From Desulfuribacillus alkaliarsenatis (GTDB lineage Bacteria > Bacillota > Bacilli > Desulfuribacillales > Desulfuribacillaceae), in assembly GCF_001730225.1 (NCBI RefSeq), contig NZ_MIJE01000001.1:62001-126000 (forward strand): a stretch of DNA of 64,000 nt, read 5' to 3'. Below the pieces are notes generated by a model. The model made no database searches and was not told the origin of the DNA. It saw nothing but the letters and a program-made list of their open reading frames with translations. Of the stretch, positions 42,639 to 52,024 are shown piece by piece (the first letter of the stretch is position 1; each line of letters opens with the position of its first letter). The position numbers and the translations under genes are program-made.

Positions 42639-44474
42639 ATGCAATCTAGTTACATTAATCGTTAACAAATTTCGCTCGTAATCCCAGACAAACTGATGCT
42701 CACTAATGTGCTTAATTAATTCAAGTGGAAGCAGGACTTGATTGTCAGTAATTACAGCAGGTAAACTGAAGACAATTTGGTCATTATAGTAAATTTGACC
42801 GTTACTTTCAGTAATAGTTATAGCGCTGCTGGTGTTAGAAAATAGCACTTCTTCAAAGGCCTTTTGTGGTACATACAGCTCCCAGTCTACGTAATGAACC
42901 TGACTATCAGGGATATGCTGACCGTTAATTTTCACTGGTAAAGGTGTAGCCTGCAATTCAAATGGCGTCATGCTAAAGGGCTGATTAACCCATGTGTCAA
43001 AGTATTGATGATTTCCTTTTATAGTTTCACGTAAAACTCTATTTAAGTCCTCGATATCGATAATGCTACCGATATTATTTTCGAATAAAGTCCTTAGGAA
43101 GTAGTTATATTTAATCTCCCCAAGTTCTTCACGCAATGTTAAGAACATATCTGCCGAACGATAATACCAGCTATTGAAGAAGTCAGATTGGGTTTGAAAA
43201 TCCATTAGTGTTTTATTCATTCGCATCAGCGGATTCCTGTTTATCAGTTGTCTATTCTGGTTACGGAAATAATTTCTCAGCTCCTGACCTCGTTCTCTGC
43301 CATAACGGTGCTCCAAATATAGTACTACGGCGTGTTCTACTAAGCCCTCATCAATCCAGCCGTCCGTAATTTCATGATTACCAACGGCATTATACCACCA
43401 ATTGTGTGCGAACTCATGGACTAGCCAGTGCTCATGATTACCCTGTGAATATAAGTCCTTTGAATATATTGCTAAATTCGGATACTCCAAAGCAAAGTTA
43501 GTTCCCCAACTCGTTTCTGCTACAGACAAAGTATTGTATGGCAATGCACCGAATACATCTTTGAACAACGGATAGCTATACTCTAGTATCTGTTTAGTAG
43601 TTTCAAGATAGCGGTCACTTGTTAAAGCAATTTGGATAGTTACCCCATCATCCATTGCTAGTTCAGAAATTGTATAATGCTTGCTGCCGACAAGGGCGAA
43701 GTTGCGAATCGTTTCTTCCTGCCAGTGGTATTTTACTAGATTATTTTCCAGCGTTGTCTGGCTTACGAGACTACCGCTTGTAACCCATTTAATGTTATCG
43801 GGGGCTAGCAAGTATACATCATAATCAGCATGCTCAAAATAGAATGGGTCTCCAAAACCGACGGGAATAGGTCTAGTAAACCATTGGTTATGCTGGTTTT
43901 TCACTCCGAGTAATGGATACCAGGTAGTTAACAGCCAGATATCGTCTTTAACACCAAAGCGTGTACCTAGCTGTGGAACCTTAGTAGTGAAAGCAATCTC
44001 TACGGATAGATTATCTGCACTAGCTCTGTATATTTCTTCCTCTGATAGATTCAGGGGGATAGTTAGTCGGTTATTGTTAAATTGAAAGTTAACCTCTTGG
44101 TCAAATACCCTAACCTCGTCAATGCTCATATTGTTCATGTTGAAAGGGGGATAATTATTAAAAACTAGATTATTACTAGCTGGCAAACTAGTTTTTACAG
44201 TCATAATGCCGTGTATAACAGCCTTATTAGGATTAAGCTGTGCTTTAATTACATAATGAGGGCGCTCTGAAGCTTTAAGCTCCTTATCCTTATCATATTC
44301 GTTAGTAATTAGTTCGTTAGGAAGCTGATTGCTACGATGCGTTTCTTGATTAATAGAAGCTACGGTGAAATATGCTAATACATTAATGTCATACTGACGC
44401 TCCATGTGCACGATGGTTATAACAGAAAAGACTAATATACTCATTGCTAAAGTAGATAATAACGTAGAACGCAT
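42633..44474 (-). CDS. Exported M1-family metallopeptidase
   Basis: About 613 residues from the ATG at 44474, with GGAGGTGAA upstream. An N-terminal signal or anchor is followed by an M1-type beta domain and the zinc site VHEFAHNWWYN. The third ligand is exactly 18 residues later (DEGL), giving HEXXHX18E. The last ~70 residues (ITITESNGQIYYNDQIVFSL and LLPLELIKHISEHQFVWDY) look like a copper-amine-oxidase N-terminal-like wall-binding domain. Acts outside the membrane on peptides or wall-associated proteins. Confidence 0.8.
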   Translation of the reverse strand: MRSTLLSTLAMSILVFSVITIVHMERQYDINVLAYFTVASINQETHRSNQLPNELITNEYDKDKELKASERPHYVIKAQLNPNKAVIHGIMTVKTSLPASNNLVFNNYPPFNMNNMSIDEVRVFDQEVNFQFNNNRLTIPLNLSEEEIYRASADNLSVEIAFTTKVPQLGTRFGVKDDIWLLTTWYPLLGVKNQHNQWFTRPIPVGFGDPFYFEHADYDVYLLAPDNIKWVTSGSLVSQTTLENNLVKYHWQEETIRNFALVGSKHYTISELAMDDGVTIQIALTSDRYLETTKQILEYSYPLFKDVFGALPYNTLSVAETSWGTNFALEYPNLAIYSKDLYSQGNHEHWLVHEFAHNWWYNAVGNHEITDGWIDEGLVEHAVVLYLEHRYGRERGQELRNYFRNQNRQLINRNPLMRMNKTLMDFQTQSDFFNSWYYRSADMFLTLREELGEIKYNYFLRTLFENNIGSIIDIEDLNRVLRETIKGNHQYFDTWVNQPFSMTPFELQATPLPVKINGQHIPDSQVHYVDWELYVPQKAFEEVLFSNTSSAITITESNGQIYYNDQIVFSLPAVITDNQVLLPLELIKHISEHQFVWDYERNLLTINVTRLHR

Positions 44475-44635
44475 AATTTCACCTCCATGTTCCATTATAG
44501 CAGATTTTTTTGAAAACTTCCGTAGTCAAATCGTATTACACAGAATCTGAGAATTTTGCATAAAACCCCAAGATATGTGAACAATAAATTGAAGAAATCG
44601 CTATATTAAACAAGTGAAAAAAAGGAGGACGCATT

Positions 44636-44845
44636 ATGGCTGGCGGTGTATCGCAAATTGAATTGACTAAAGTAGCTTTTGATCAGGCTGTTGAAAGTAA
44701 GGAAGAGATGATAAAGAAGACAGCTAAAGTTATTCAGATTATTGATGATATAGAAGTAAGAAAACTATTAGAGGAGTTTATCGTTCAAGATGAGCAGCAT
44801 GTTAAAATGCTCAAGGATAAGATGGACAAGCTACACTTAGTTTAA
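44636..44845 (+). CDS. Small helical, ferritin-like-type protein 1
   Basis: 69 residues from ATG 44636 (AAAGGAGGA upstream). Two helices with LTKVAFDQAVESKEEMIKKT and VRKLLEEFIVQDEQHVKML. The ExxH/DExH pattern (DEQH) resembles half of a ferritin-like or CotF-like bundle. No family assigned. Precedes a second such protein and a GerAB permease, likely one operon. Confidence 0.55.
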   Translation: MAGGVSQIELTKVAFDQAVESKEEMIKKTAKVIQIIDDIEVRKLLEEFIVQDEQHVKMLKDKMDKLHLV

Positions 44846-44875
44846 TTAATACTACGACATATGGAGGTTATTACA

Positions 44876-45091
44876 TTGAATAAAGTTTCGTGGTTTAAAG
44901 ATTTATTACACGACCGTATGTATCAACAGCGTTTCTTTAACGATTGGATGCTACTTATGACTAATCCTGAAGCCAGACAGACATTTGCTCAAATGCGTGA
45001 TGATGAAATGCGCTTTATTATACTCTTACAGCAAAAAATAGATACGATGACAAGGCCTAAGGAAGCTGTGACAATTAGTCCATTTAAATAA
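44876..45091 (+). CDS. Small helical, ferritin-like-type protein 2
   Basis: 71 residues from TTG 44876, seven bases after GGAGG; an earlier in-frame ATG at 44861 overlaps that site. Helical, with LLHDRMYQQRFFNDWMLLMT and FAQMRDDEMRFIILLQQKID. It shares the DExxF/DExH helix type with the preceding protein. Only 13 bases before the GerAB-type gene. Family unknown. Confidence 0.55.
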   Translation: MNKVSWFKDLLHDRMYQQRFFNDWMLLMTNPEARQTFAQMRDDEMRFIILLQQKIDTMTRPKEAVTISPFK

Positions 45092-45104
45092 GTGGAGTGT
45101 TAAT

Positions 45105-46232
45105 ATGAATGATAAAAGACCGTTAGACACATTGACTATAGAAGGTGGAAGAATCAGCTTGCAACAGCTGTTCTTTTTATGCATCATATTTGTTATTTCA
45201 ACGGCGGATATCTTCTTGCCTAACTATGTAGCGGATGTAGCCCGAGAAGATGCCTGGATATCAGTTATTATTGGCACTGCTGCTTCTATGGTAACTGTCT
45301 GGCTTGCTTGTAAACTACAGTTGCGGGTAGGTCGTAGAAATATTGTCGACAGTTGTGATACATTGCTTGGTCATATTCTTGGAAGAATTGTATCTTTATT
45401 ATATATAATCACCTTTATAACTATTGCGGCCCTAATTATGCGTGAGTTGAATGAGATTATGTTAAATGTGTTTTTAATGAGAACCCCAATTTTAGCGGTT
45501 TCTATAGCAATGATTTTAGTTGCTGCATATGGGGCATTCCATGGATTAGAGACATTTAGTCGTGTTTCAGAAATCTTAACACCTTTAGGGATACTAATTC
45601 TAATACTGGTCATTTTGTTTAATATAACTGATATACAGCTAAAGCATTTTACGCCAATCTTGTATCATGGTATAATGCCTTCTTTACATGGAGGATTACT
45701 AATATTCACTTGGTTAAGTCAAGTTGTTATTATAGTTTTTATGGTAACTCCATATTTGCGCGAGTTTGATTATAGACTGACTCATGTAGCTGTTAGTTCA
45801 GTTGCAGTCCTTGGTATCATGATGATGCTAGGCGTCTTAGCGATTGCAATTTTTGGTCCTGAACGAACTGCTAAACTCATATTTCCAGCCTTATATTTAG
45901 TCAGAAACATTGACATCCACGACTTTATTCAACGACTCGATGCGTTCATATTTGCGATTTGGGTCGGCGGTATTACTGTGAAGATGATTATGATGTACTA
46001 CTTCAGTGTGCTTATGACAAGCCAATGGTTTCGTATCCCTAGCTATAAGACAATCATCCCTCCAATCGGGGTGCTAATTATCTTGATATCAATTGTAATG
46101 TTTCCGAATTTACACATATTAAATATTTTTTTTCGGGCTATTCTTCCATATGTAGCCGCAATATTTGCTGTTTTCATCCCTTTACTACTACTGGTAATTT
46201 CATATCGTAAAAACTTTAATCCAAAGTTGTAA
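45105..46232 (+). CDS. GerAB-type spore germination permease
   Basis: 375 residues with about ten membrane helices. It is of the GerAB/YndE endospore germination permease family (start LTIEGGRISLQQLFFLCIIF; conserved IFTWLSQVVIIVF). These proteins sense germinants in the spore inner membrane. No GerA or GerC subunit gene lies beside it; instead two small helical proteins precede it. Orphan B subunits are known in clostridial-type genomes. Confidence 0.8.
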   Translation: MNDKRPLDTLTIEGGRISLQQLFFLCIIFVISTADIFLPNYVADVAREDAWISVIIGTAASMVTVWLACKLQLRVGRRNIVDSCDTLLGHILGRIVSLLYIITFITIAALIMRELNEIMLNVFLMRTPILAVSIAMILVAAYGAFHGLETFSRVSEILTPLGILILILVILFNITDIQLKHFTPILYHGIMPSLHGGLLIFTWLSQVVIIVFMVTPYLREFDYRLTHVAVSSVAVLGIMMMLGVLAIAIFGPERTAKLIFPALYLVRNIDIHDFIQRLDAFIFAIWVGGITVKMIMMYYFSVLMTSQWFRIPSYKTIIPPIGVLIILISIVMFPNLHILNIFFRAILPYVAAIFAVFIPLLLLVISYRKNFNPKL

Positions 46233-46259
46233 AAGGCAAGCTATAAGTCAGTTGTCTGT

Positions 46260-47345
46260 TTATTTTTCAGGCTTAACTGGAAAGATTTTATTAAACATAT
46301 TTAAAGCACTGGCTGTATATTTAATATAGTTAAAGTTAGTACCATATATTAGTTTCGACATAATGGGGTTGCCTAATAAGGTAACTAGGACGTCGTATTT
46401 CTTATTGTCTAATGTATCGATACGCTCACGAATTGCAATAGAACTGTTGATAGTGTCAGATAGCTGCTGAGATACGGTATTGAATGATTCGCCAGTTATT
46501 ATTGCACGGGCGGCTAAATGTCCACTAGTTATTGCTGAGAATTGTCCAAAGCCTAAGAAAGGATCAAGGAATCCTCCGACTGTCCCTGCAAACATAACAT
46601 TACCGACTTGCTTTGGATATACATGGTTAGCTGCATGATCTTCTTCGTACTGTTCGACAACGTGGTAATTTAACTTCTCAATATCGACGAACAGGTTCCA
46701 ATAATATTCCAACTCTTCTCTGGTTGTGTTAGGAACAATCAGAATCAATGATGCCTTTTCTTTACTAAATGGTGTTAAGTACGCATAACCACTTTTCATG
46801 TAATTGGTGTTTGTCCACATGATTAACTTATTAGGATCAAAATCCCCTAATACAACCTGCCCACGCACCCATGTTTGCAAAATTGTCTGTGTTAAACCCA
46901 TTTCTATTGCTGGCTGTGAATTATTGCCAGTACATACGACGACGTAGTCATATTCTTCCTTTAGTTCATTTACTGTACCGTAGGTGTTAAAAATAATGCG
47001 GCTCTTAATTTGTGATGCCATTTGATTTTCTAAAGTTCCCTGCGTTTGACCACGTACAAAAAACCAGCCTAAATTGCCCGTAACCGTTCTCGTTCGGTTT
47101 ACCGTATTCATTTCAATTGACTCTAACGGAGCCAATGGAGAAAGATGTATGCCGTAGTTTCGTCTAATAAATGTTAAAGGCTCTTTAATTGGTCTATAGA
47201 TTAATTGAAGTAAAGCGCCAACGTGGTTATATAGCTCACCTACGGTATGTCTAAGCTCAAAGATTGTAGGTTGGATACCGTTTCTCTCTAATTCGTGGGC
47301 ACAGGAAAGTCCAGATAAGCCTGCACCAATAATAGCTACCTTCAT
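46260..47345 (-). CDS. FAD-dependent oxidoreductase, NAD(P)-binding Rossmann type
   Basis: About 361 residues from the ATG at 47345, with GGGGGGA upstream. Dinucleotide-binding motif VAIIGAGLSGLSCAHELERN at the N-terminus, FAD-site GTVGGFLDPFLGFGQFSA near residue 260. Looks like geranylgeranyl-reductase/monooxygenase-type flavoproteins. Substrate unknown. Confidence 0.75.
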   Translation of the reverse strand: MKVAIIGAGLSGLSCAHELERNGIQPTIFELRHTVGELYNHVGALLQLIYRPIKEPLTFIRRNYGIHLSPLAPLESIEMNTVNRTRTVTGNLGWFFVRGQTQGTLENQMASQIKSRIIFNTYGTVNELKEEYDYVVVCTGNNSQPAIEMGLTQTILQTWVRGQVVLGDFDPNKLIMWTNTNYMKSGYAYLTPFSKEKASLILIVPNTTREELEYYWNLFVDIEKLNYHVVEQYEEDHAANHVYPKQVGNVMFAGTVGGFLDPFLGFGQFSAITSGHLAARAIITGESFNTVSQQLSDTINSSIAIRERIDTLDNKKYDVLVTLLGNPIMSKLIYGTNFNYIKYTASALNMFNKIFPVKPEK

Positions 47346-47469
47346 TAATAATCCCCCCGAATTTTCAAAAATTATTTTTTTAGAATCTTTTTGATAAAGC
47401 TGCTTTAACATATTTTTTGCTTACTAGGGCAATTTATAACAGATAACTTATGGAAAAGGGGGAGTAAAT

Positions 47470-47910
47470 TTGCCTTGGCTTACCGTGTTTATTGCTAGTT
47501 GGATTATTTTTTTTATTTTAATTAGAAAAAATCAGCCAATCGAAGCTTACCTTGCAGGTCCATTAGCGATTATTTTTCAGCTCTCCATAGATGTAAATGC
47601 CCGCTATTTAGATTTGTACTATATTCATGGAGATGGCTATTTTTTTCATGGTTCACCTTTGTATTTTACATTTGGGCCGGTGTTTACAATGGCGGTTCTG
47701 TTTGTACAATATTTGCCTAAGGATAAGTGGTGGCAAAGCTTACATATATTAGTGTTTGTGTCGTTGTTTTTTGTTTTTGAAGTTATTATTGAGATTATTG
47801 ACGCATTGGAATATGTGCATTGGAATCACCTAGGTAGTATTTTCGTTGATGTAACTGTTTTTATGGCTCTAGGGTGGTATGGAACAAAATTTGTAAAAAA
47901 ACTAAATTAG
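47470..47910 (+). CDS. CBO0543-type membrane protein 1
   Basis: 146 residues from TTG 47470, after AAAAGGGGGAG. About five membrane helices; segments such as PLAIIFQLSIDVNARYLDLY and FEVIIEIIDALEYVHWNHLG fit the CBO0543 family of spore-forming Firmicutes. Function unknown. First of a three-gene unit. Confidence 0.6.
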   Translation: MPWLTVFIASWIIFFILIRKNQPIEAYLAGPLAIIFQLSIDVNARYLDLYYIHGDGYFFHGSPLYFTFGPVFTMAVLFVQYLPKDKWWQSLHILVFVSLFFVFEVIIEIIDALEYVHWNHLGSIFVDVTVFMALGWYGTKFVKKLN

Positions 47911-47921
47911 GAGGTATTTGC

Positions 47922-48011
47922 ATGGGGAGTATATATTTAGTGATTATTATTTTAATATCAATTGCAATTATAGCTTGGTGTAAGCTTCTTGATAAAAGGG
48001 GTTTATTATAA
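47922..48011 (+). CDS. 29-residue membrane microprotein
   Basis: ATG 47922, with AGGAGG at 47909-47914. It reads MGSIYLVIIILISIAIIAWC and a short basic tail KLLDKRGLL. Its TAA overlaps the ATG of the next gene (TAATG), so translation is coupled. Possibly a subunit for the flanking CBO0543-type proteins. Confidence 0.6.
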   Translation: MGSIYLVIIILISIAIIAWCKLLDKRGLL

Positions 48012-48475
48012 TGGCTATTATTTGGGTTTTATTTGCGATAGCTATCTGGGGAATTTGTATTTTGCTGGTTAAATGGGAGAATTTCAAGCGTCTTTGGATT
48101 GCTGGTATTATTGGTATGGTTTTAGTTATAATGATTGATTCACCATTAGCGAAGGGTGGTATGTATACATTCCATAACCCAGGAATTCAAGTGTTTGAAT
48201 TGCCGTTGTTTTATATAATCGGACTTTATGGGGGAGGTGTGTTTCTAACTTATTTTTACCCTTGGGGCTATCCGCTGAGGGGTGTTTTGCTATTGCTAAT
48301 AGCTAACGCCATGTTTTTACCATTTGAATGGTTTATGGTTGTAACTGGTATGTTTGAACATGTGAATTGGCGTTTTCTATACAGTTTTTTCATAAATATT
48401 ACTGGCTTTTTATTAACAATCTACACATACATTATTATTCAGCATTTATTAGGCAACAAGAAATATAACCTTTAA
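48011..48475 (+). CDS. CBO0543-type membrane protein 2
   Basis: 154 residues, five or so membrane helices (LFAIAIWGICILLVKWENFK; FLPFEWFMVVTGMFEHVNWR). Same family style and the EHVNW pattern seen in the first protein (EYVHWNH). Start within the stop of the microprotein. Function unknown. Confidence 0.6.
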   Translation: MAIIWVLFAIAIWGICILLVKWENFKRLWIAGIIGMVLVIMIDSPLAKGGMYTFHNPGIQVFELPLFYIIGLYGGGVFLTYFYPWGYPLRGVLLLLIANAMFLPFEWFMVVTGMFEHVNWRFLYSFFINITGFLLTIYTYIIIQHLLGNKKYNL

Positions 48476-48593
48476 ATACGTTACATTGTAAATATTGTGT
48501 CGTATATGCCTATGTGAATTAACAAAAACTAAAGCTTGCAAAGACTGCTTTGCAAAAAGCTTTTCAAAAACCAATCTGAAAGGTGGTTGAACT

Positions 48594-48821
48594 ATGACAC
48601 AGATGATGGGTCAAAATCAACTCTCTGACAAAGACTTACTTTATATTCAAGATGAATTAAATACGGAATTGTTAATGGTGAAGAAATATCACGATGCTAT
48701 GCAAACGGTAGCCTGTCCAGAAATAAAACAGGCTTTCCAGCAAGCTTGCGAAATGCACCAGAGACATTACCAAACTATGTTAACTCAGTTACAGGGTACA
48801 ACTCAAGGGCAGATGCAATAA
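48594..48821 (+). CDS. CotF-like spore coat protein, short
   Basis: 75 residues from ATG 48594, after AAAGGTGG. Helical ferritin-like half: LSDKDLLYIQDELNTELLMV and KQAFQQACEMHQRHYQTML. This is the CotF-family pattern (initial DKD, then HxxHY). A partner protein is encoded 48 bases downstream. Confidence 0.75.
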   Translation: MTQMMGQNQLSDKDLLYIQDELNTELLMVKKYHDAMQTVACPEIKQAFQQACEMHQRHYQTMLTQLQGTTQGQMQ

Positions 48822-48869
48822 CTAATCTGATTTGATTAATGTACGACTAATTTAAAAGGGGGATAATTC

Positions 48870-49205
48870 ATGCAACTTCAACAAGGGCAAGGGCAGATGC
48901 AGCAGAAGCAGCAAGTGCCAGAAACTCCAATGTTAAATGATAGGGATATTCTTAACGAAATGATTTCTCTTGAGAAGCATGCTTCTAATCTTTATCATAC
49001 TGCTACTATTGAAGCAAGTAATCCTAGCTTACATCAATCCTGTAGTAATATCATGCAAGAGACTCTACAGTGCCAACGGAAACTATTCCAGCTTATGAGT
49101 CAGAAGGGCTGGTACAGCCCGCAAAATGCTGATCAGCAACAGGTTAGTCAAGCTTACCAGAAGTTTCAGGGCTATATGCAGTCTCAATTTCCACAAAATC
49201 AGTGA
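48870..49205 (+). CDS. CotF-like spore coat protein
   Basis: 111 residues from ATG 48870, after AAAAGGGGGA. Gln-rich N-terminus (MQLQQGQGQMQQKQQ) then the CotF helix pair (LNDRDILNEMISLEKHASNL; CSNIMQETLQCQRKLFQLM) and a WYSPQNADQQQ segment typical of the family. Co-transcribed with the shorter protein. Confidence 0.8.
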   Translation: MQLQQGQGQMQQKQQVPETPMLNDRDILNEMISLEKHASNLYHTATIEASNPSLHQSCSNIMQETLQCQRKLFQLMSQKGWYSPQNADQQQVSQAYQKFQGYMQSQFPQNQ

Positions 49206-49218
49206 TAGCATAGAGGTT

Positions 49219-49250
49219 AGACCTGTACGGTGTACAGGTCTTTGTTTTTT
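49219..49250 (+). terminator. Terminator after the CotF-like pair
   Basis: AGACCTGTAC at 49219-49228 pairs with GTACAGGTCT at 49232-49241, followed by a T-rich run. Confidence 0.8.
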
Positions 49251-49357
49251 TATGTCTGTGTCTATTGCTTTAAGTTGAATAAGATTTAAGATATAATATC
49301 ATTGACTACATAAAATTTTAAAAAAAATAACGTACTTCAAGAAGAGGAGGGAATTAA

Positions 49358-49543
49358 ATGCCTTTTGTTACTGTTGAACTACTAGAAGGTCGCACTATGG
49401 AGCAAAAAAGAGCTTTAGCTGAGAAAGTCACAGAAGCTGTTGAACAAACAACTGGTGCACCTAAGGAAAGAATTCACGTATTCGTTAAAGACATTAAGAA
49501 GGACGAATATGCGCCAAGTGGCATATTCGTATGTGACAAGTAA
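49358..49543 (+). CDS. 4-oxalocrotonate tautomerase-family protein
   Basis: 61 residues with the catalytic Pro directly after Met (MPFVTVELLEGRTMEQKRAL) and the usual GAPKERIHVFVKDIKKDEYA. Cytoplasmic tautomerase hexamer expected; substrate unknown. Strong ribosome binding site GAGGAGGGA. Confidence 0.9.
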   Translation: MPFVTVELLEGRTMEQKRALAEKVTEAVEQTTGAPKERIHVFVKDIKKDEYAPSGIFVCDK

Positions 49544-49548
49544 TTTTC

Positions 49549-50784
49549 TTAAAGGGTGTTGTATAGAATTAAAAACTGTATAACGCCCATAATACCTCCT
49601 AATAAGACCCCAATATAGGCTATATAGTGCAATTCCTTTTTAGCTACCTGCAGTATCATTTCCTCAAGCTTAGTAGCTGGAAAAGATGACACCTGCTGTT
49701 TAACTATCTCATGAATGTTTAATTGACTTAATAACTCCCCAAGATTTTCTTCAACATGCTTTAGCACCTTACTGACCACCCAATCCACAATATTATTGAT
49801 GTAAGGTTCAGCCAAGCTATGGAAAGTTGAGATTCGTGTTTGCCATACTTTAATTAGTAAGCGTTCAATTTCTTCTTTTATTGTGTCCTTGAGTTGTTCG
49901 CTATGTAGACTACGCTGGAGGCCTTTATGTGTTATTTGATTTAAAGCCTGTAAAACCTCGGCAAAATCCTCTGGATGCTTATTGTTAAGGTCTGTAAGAC
50001 TATAGGAGACAATTTTATGCCAATGGCTAGATAGCTGTTGCTCTATGTGATTATGTATAGCTTCACTTTCTATGAGCTTTTGCAATTTCTTGATAATCTG
50101 ATTTTGCAGTTGAGAATCGTTAATTAGTGTGAATAACAGCTTACGTAGAAGTGGATTTTTCACCTCTAGGGTCTGATCAATCATTTGAATAATAGCAATT
50201 TTCGTTTCTGTTTCTTCTAAATTGTTAGCAATGTTTTTTAGAATTACTGGGATTACTTTATCGATATTGTTTTCAACTGATGATAGAAGTGCTTCTGGTA
50301 ATAGCTTGTTTAAAGGAATGTCACCGAAATGGTCGATGAATTTTTGCGTTTGACCCTGAACAAATGCTGGATTATTCGCTTTTATTAATTGTCTAAACAA
50401 TGCACTAGTAACATATTCTGAAATTGTTTGTTGCTTTAGTCCAAGGCTAGATAGATATTTGCCAATTGGTTCCTGGTTATGCTTAAGTTTGTCAAATTGA
50501 TTAATTAAGCTACCGTGAATAGTTGTTTGAATCCCAGTATTCTTTAATCCTTGAGAAATTGCTTGGGGAGTTAAGATATAATTAGATACTACGGATGCAA
50601 TTTTTTCTGCTAGCTGGCCTTGCTTGTTAGGTATGACGCCTGGTGTAAAGGGTAATCTATAATTAAAAACATATAGAGCAGTATAAGGCCGAAATAACAT
50701 CTTAATGGCTAAGAGGTTTGTTCCTCCACCAATTATGCCTCCGATAACAATAGCAATCATCAAATATAATAACGGTTGTTCCAT
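49549..50784 (-). CDS. DUF445 membrane protein
   Basis: About 411 residues from the ATG at 50784, with AAGGAG upstream on the minus strand. N-terminal helix with GGIIGGGTNLLAIKMLFRPY, then PFTPGVIPNKQGQLAEKIAS, the DUF445 signature. A long helical middle follows, and a C-terminal helix (VLLGGIMGVIQFLILYNTL). Related to YheB-type proteins; function unknown. Convergent with the tautomerase gene, ending five bases after it. Confidence 0.85.
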   Translation of the reverse strand: MEQPLLYLMIAIVIGGIIGGGTNLLAIKMLFRPYTALYVFNYRLPFTPGVIPNKQGQLAEKIASVVSNYILTPQAISQGLKNTGIQTTIHGSLINQFDKLKHNQEPIGKYLSSLGLKQQTISEYVTSALFRQLIKANNPAFVQGQTQKFIDHFGDIPLNKLLPEALLSSVENNIDKVIPVILKNIANNLEETETKIAIIQMIDQTLEVKNPLLRKLLFTLINDSQLQNQIIKKLQKLIESEAIHNHIEQQLSSHWHKIVSYSLTDLNNKHPEDFAEVLQALNQITHKGLQRSLHSEQLKDTIKEEIERLLIKVWQTRISTFHSLAEPYINNIVDWVVSKVLKHVEENLGELLSQLNIHEIVKQQVSSFPATKLEEMILQVAKKELHYIAYIGVLLGGIMGVIQFLILYNTL

Positions 50785-50974
50785 CGTTGACTCCTTAATT
50801 TTTTTGATGTTTAATAGCAAATAATATAAACTATATGCTAATTATAAATATAATTGATGTACAAGCTAAATACAAATCTTTAGAAAAAACCTTTATTCGG
50901 TCAAGTTTTTATGGCATAATCATTATTGTGTTATATAGTTATAGAGAACAGTTAGACTATAGGAGGAGTTAGAA

Positions 50975-51937
50975 GTGTTTACAATACCGCAACTAAAAAT
51001 CGCTCATATGATGCCTAGACTACCAATCATTCAAGGCGGAATGGCTGTCCGTGTTTCAACCGCAACATTAGCAGCGGCAGTGGCTAATAATGGTGGTATA
51101 GGTATCATAGCAGGAACTGGTTTAAGTATAGAGCAGCTCAAAGCTGAAATCAGAAAGGCACGTGAGCTTACACTTGGTAAGGGTTACATAGGTGTGAACA
51201 TTTTATTTGCTGCTAGAAAATTCGCAGAATTAGCGAAAGCGGCTATGGAAGAGAAAATAGATTTCGTAATTTCTGGTGCAGGCTTTTCCCGCGATATGTT
51301 TGCGTGGAGTAAAGAATACAATGTTCCAATTATCTCGATTGTTTCAACGGCAAAGTTTGCTAAATTAGCAGAGCGTTTAGGTGCTGCAGCAATCGTTGTT
51401 GAAGGTAAAGAGGCTGGTGGACATTTAGGCACTGATAGATCAGTGAAAGATATTTTACCTGAGGTTGTTAAAGAGGTTAAAATTCCAGTAATTGCAGCTG
51501 GTGGTATAGTTGACGGTTATGATATTGCAGAGATGTTCAAGCTAGGTGCAAGTGGTGTGCAAATGGGTACACGTTTTGTAGCAAGTGAAGAATGTGAGGC
51601 TGCTGATTCCTTTAAACAGTTATTTATACAATCGGTACCTGAGGAAGAAACAGTGCTTATAGATAGTCCTGTTGGTCTGCCAGGTCGTGCACTTAGAAAT
51701 GAATTTACTGATCGAATAGCAGGTACAGACATAGGGGTCGAAAAGTGTAAAGCTTGCTTAAAGGTATGCAGTCAACGTTTCTGTATTCTTGATGCATTAG
51801 AAAGAGCAGTAGATGGTGATGCTTCAGGTGGGTTAGTTTTCTCAGGTGAGTATGCCCATCGAATAAATGAAATTCTACCAGTAAAAGTTATTATGGAGCA
51901 GCTTGCGGCTGAAATGAAGCAGGCAATGCAAAGCTAG
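50975..51937 (+). CDS. FMN-dependent nitronate monooxygenase/FabK-like oxidoreductase
   Basis: 320 residues from GTG 50975 (AGGAGGAG upstream). TIM-barrel flavoprotein: IIQGGMAVRVSTATLAAAVA, VEGKEAGGHLGT, and the phosphate site AAGGIVDGYDIAEMFKLGA with GVQMGTRF. The C-terminal part has several Cys (CKACLKVCSQRFC) that could bind a cluster or zinc. Either nitronate monooxygenase or enoyl-ACP reductase type; position offers no clue. Confidence 0.85.
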   Translation: MFTIPQLKIAHMMPRLPIIQGGMAVRVSTATLAAAVANNGGIGIIAGTGLSIEQLKAEIRKARELTLGKGYIGVNILFAARKFAELAKAAMEEKIDFVISGAGFSRDMFAWSKEYNVPIISIVSTAKFAKLAERLGAAAIVVEGKEAGGHLGTDRSVKDILPEVVKEVKIPVIAAGGIVDGYDIAEMFKLGASGVQMGTRFVASEECEAADSFKQLFIQSVPEEETVLIDSPVGLPGRALRNEFTDRIAGTDIGVEKCKACLKVCSQRFCILDALERAVDGDASGGLVFSGEYAHRINEILPVKVIMEQLAAEMKQAMQS

Positions 51938-51992
51938 ATGCTTGCGTCATAGCTGATGATATTAGATATAGCTATAAGTATTACTAAAGGTA

Positions 51993-52020
51993 AAAGGCTG
52001 TCCAGATGGACAGCCTTTCT
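51993..52020. terminator. Bidirectional terminator
   Basis: AAAGGCTGTCCA pairs with TGGACAGCCTTT. It separates convergent genes. Confidence 0.75.
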
Positions 52021-52024
52021 TGCG

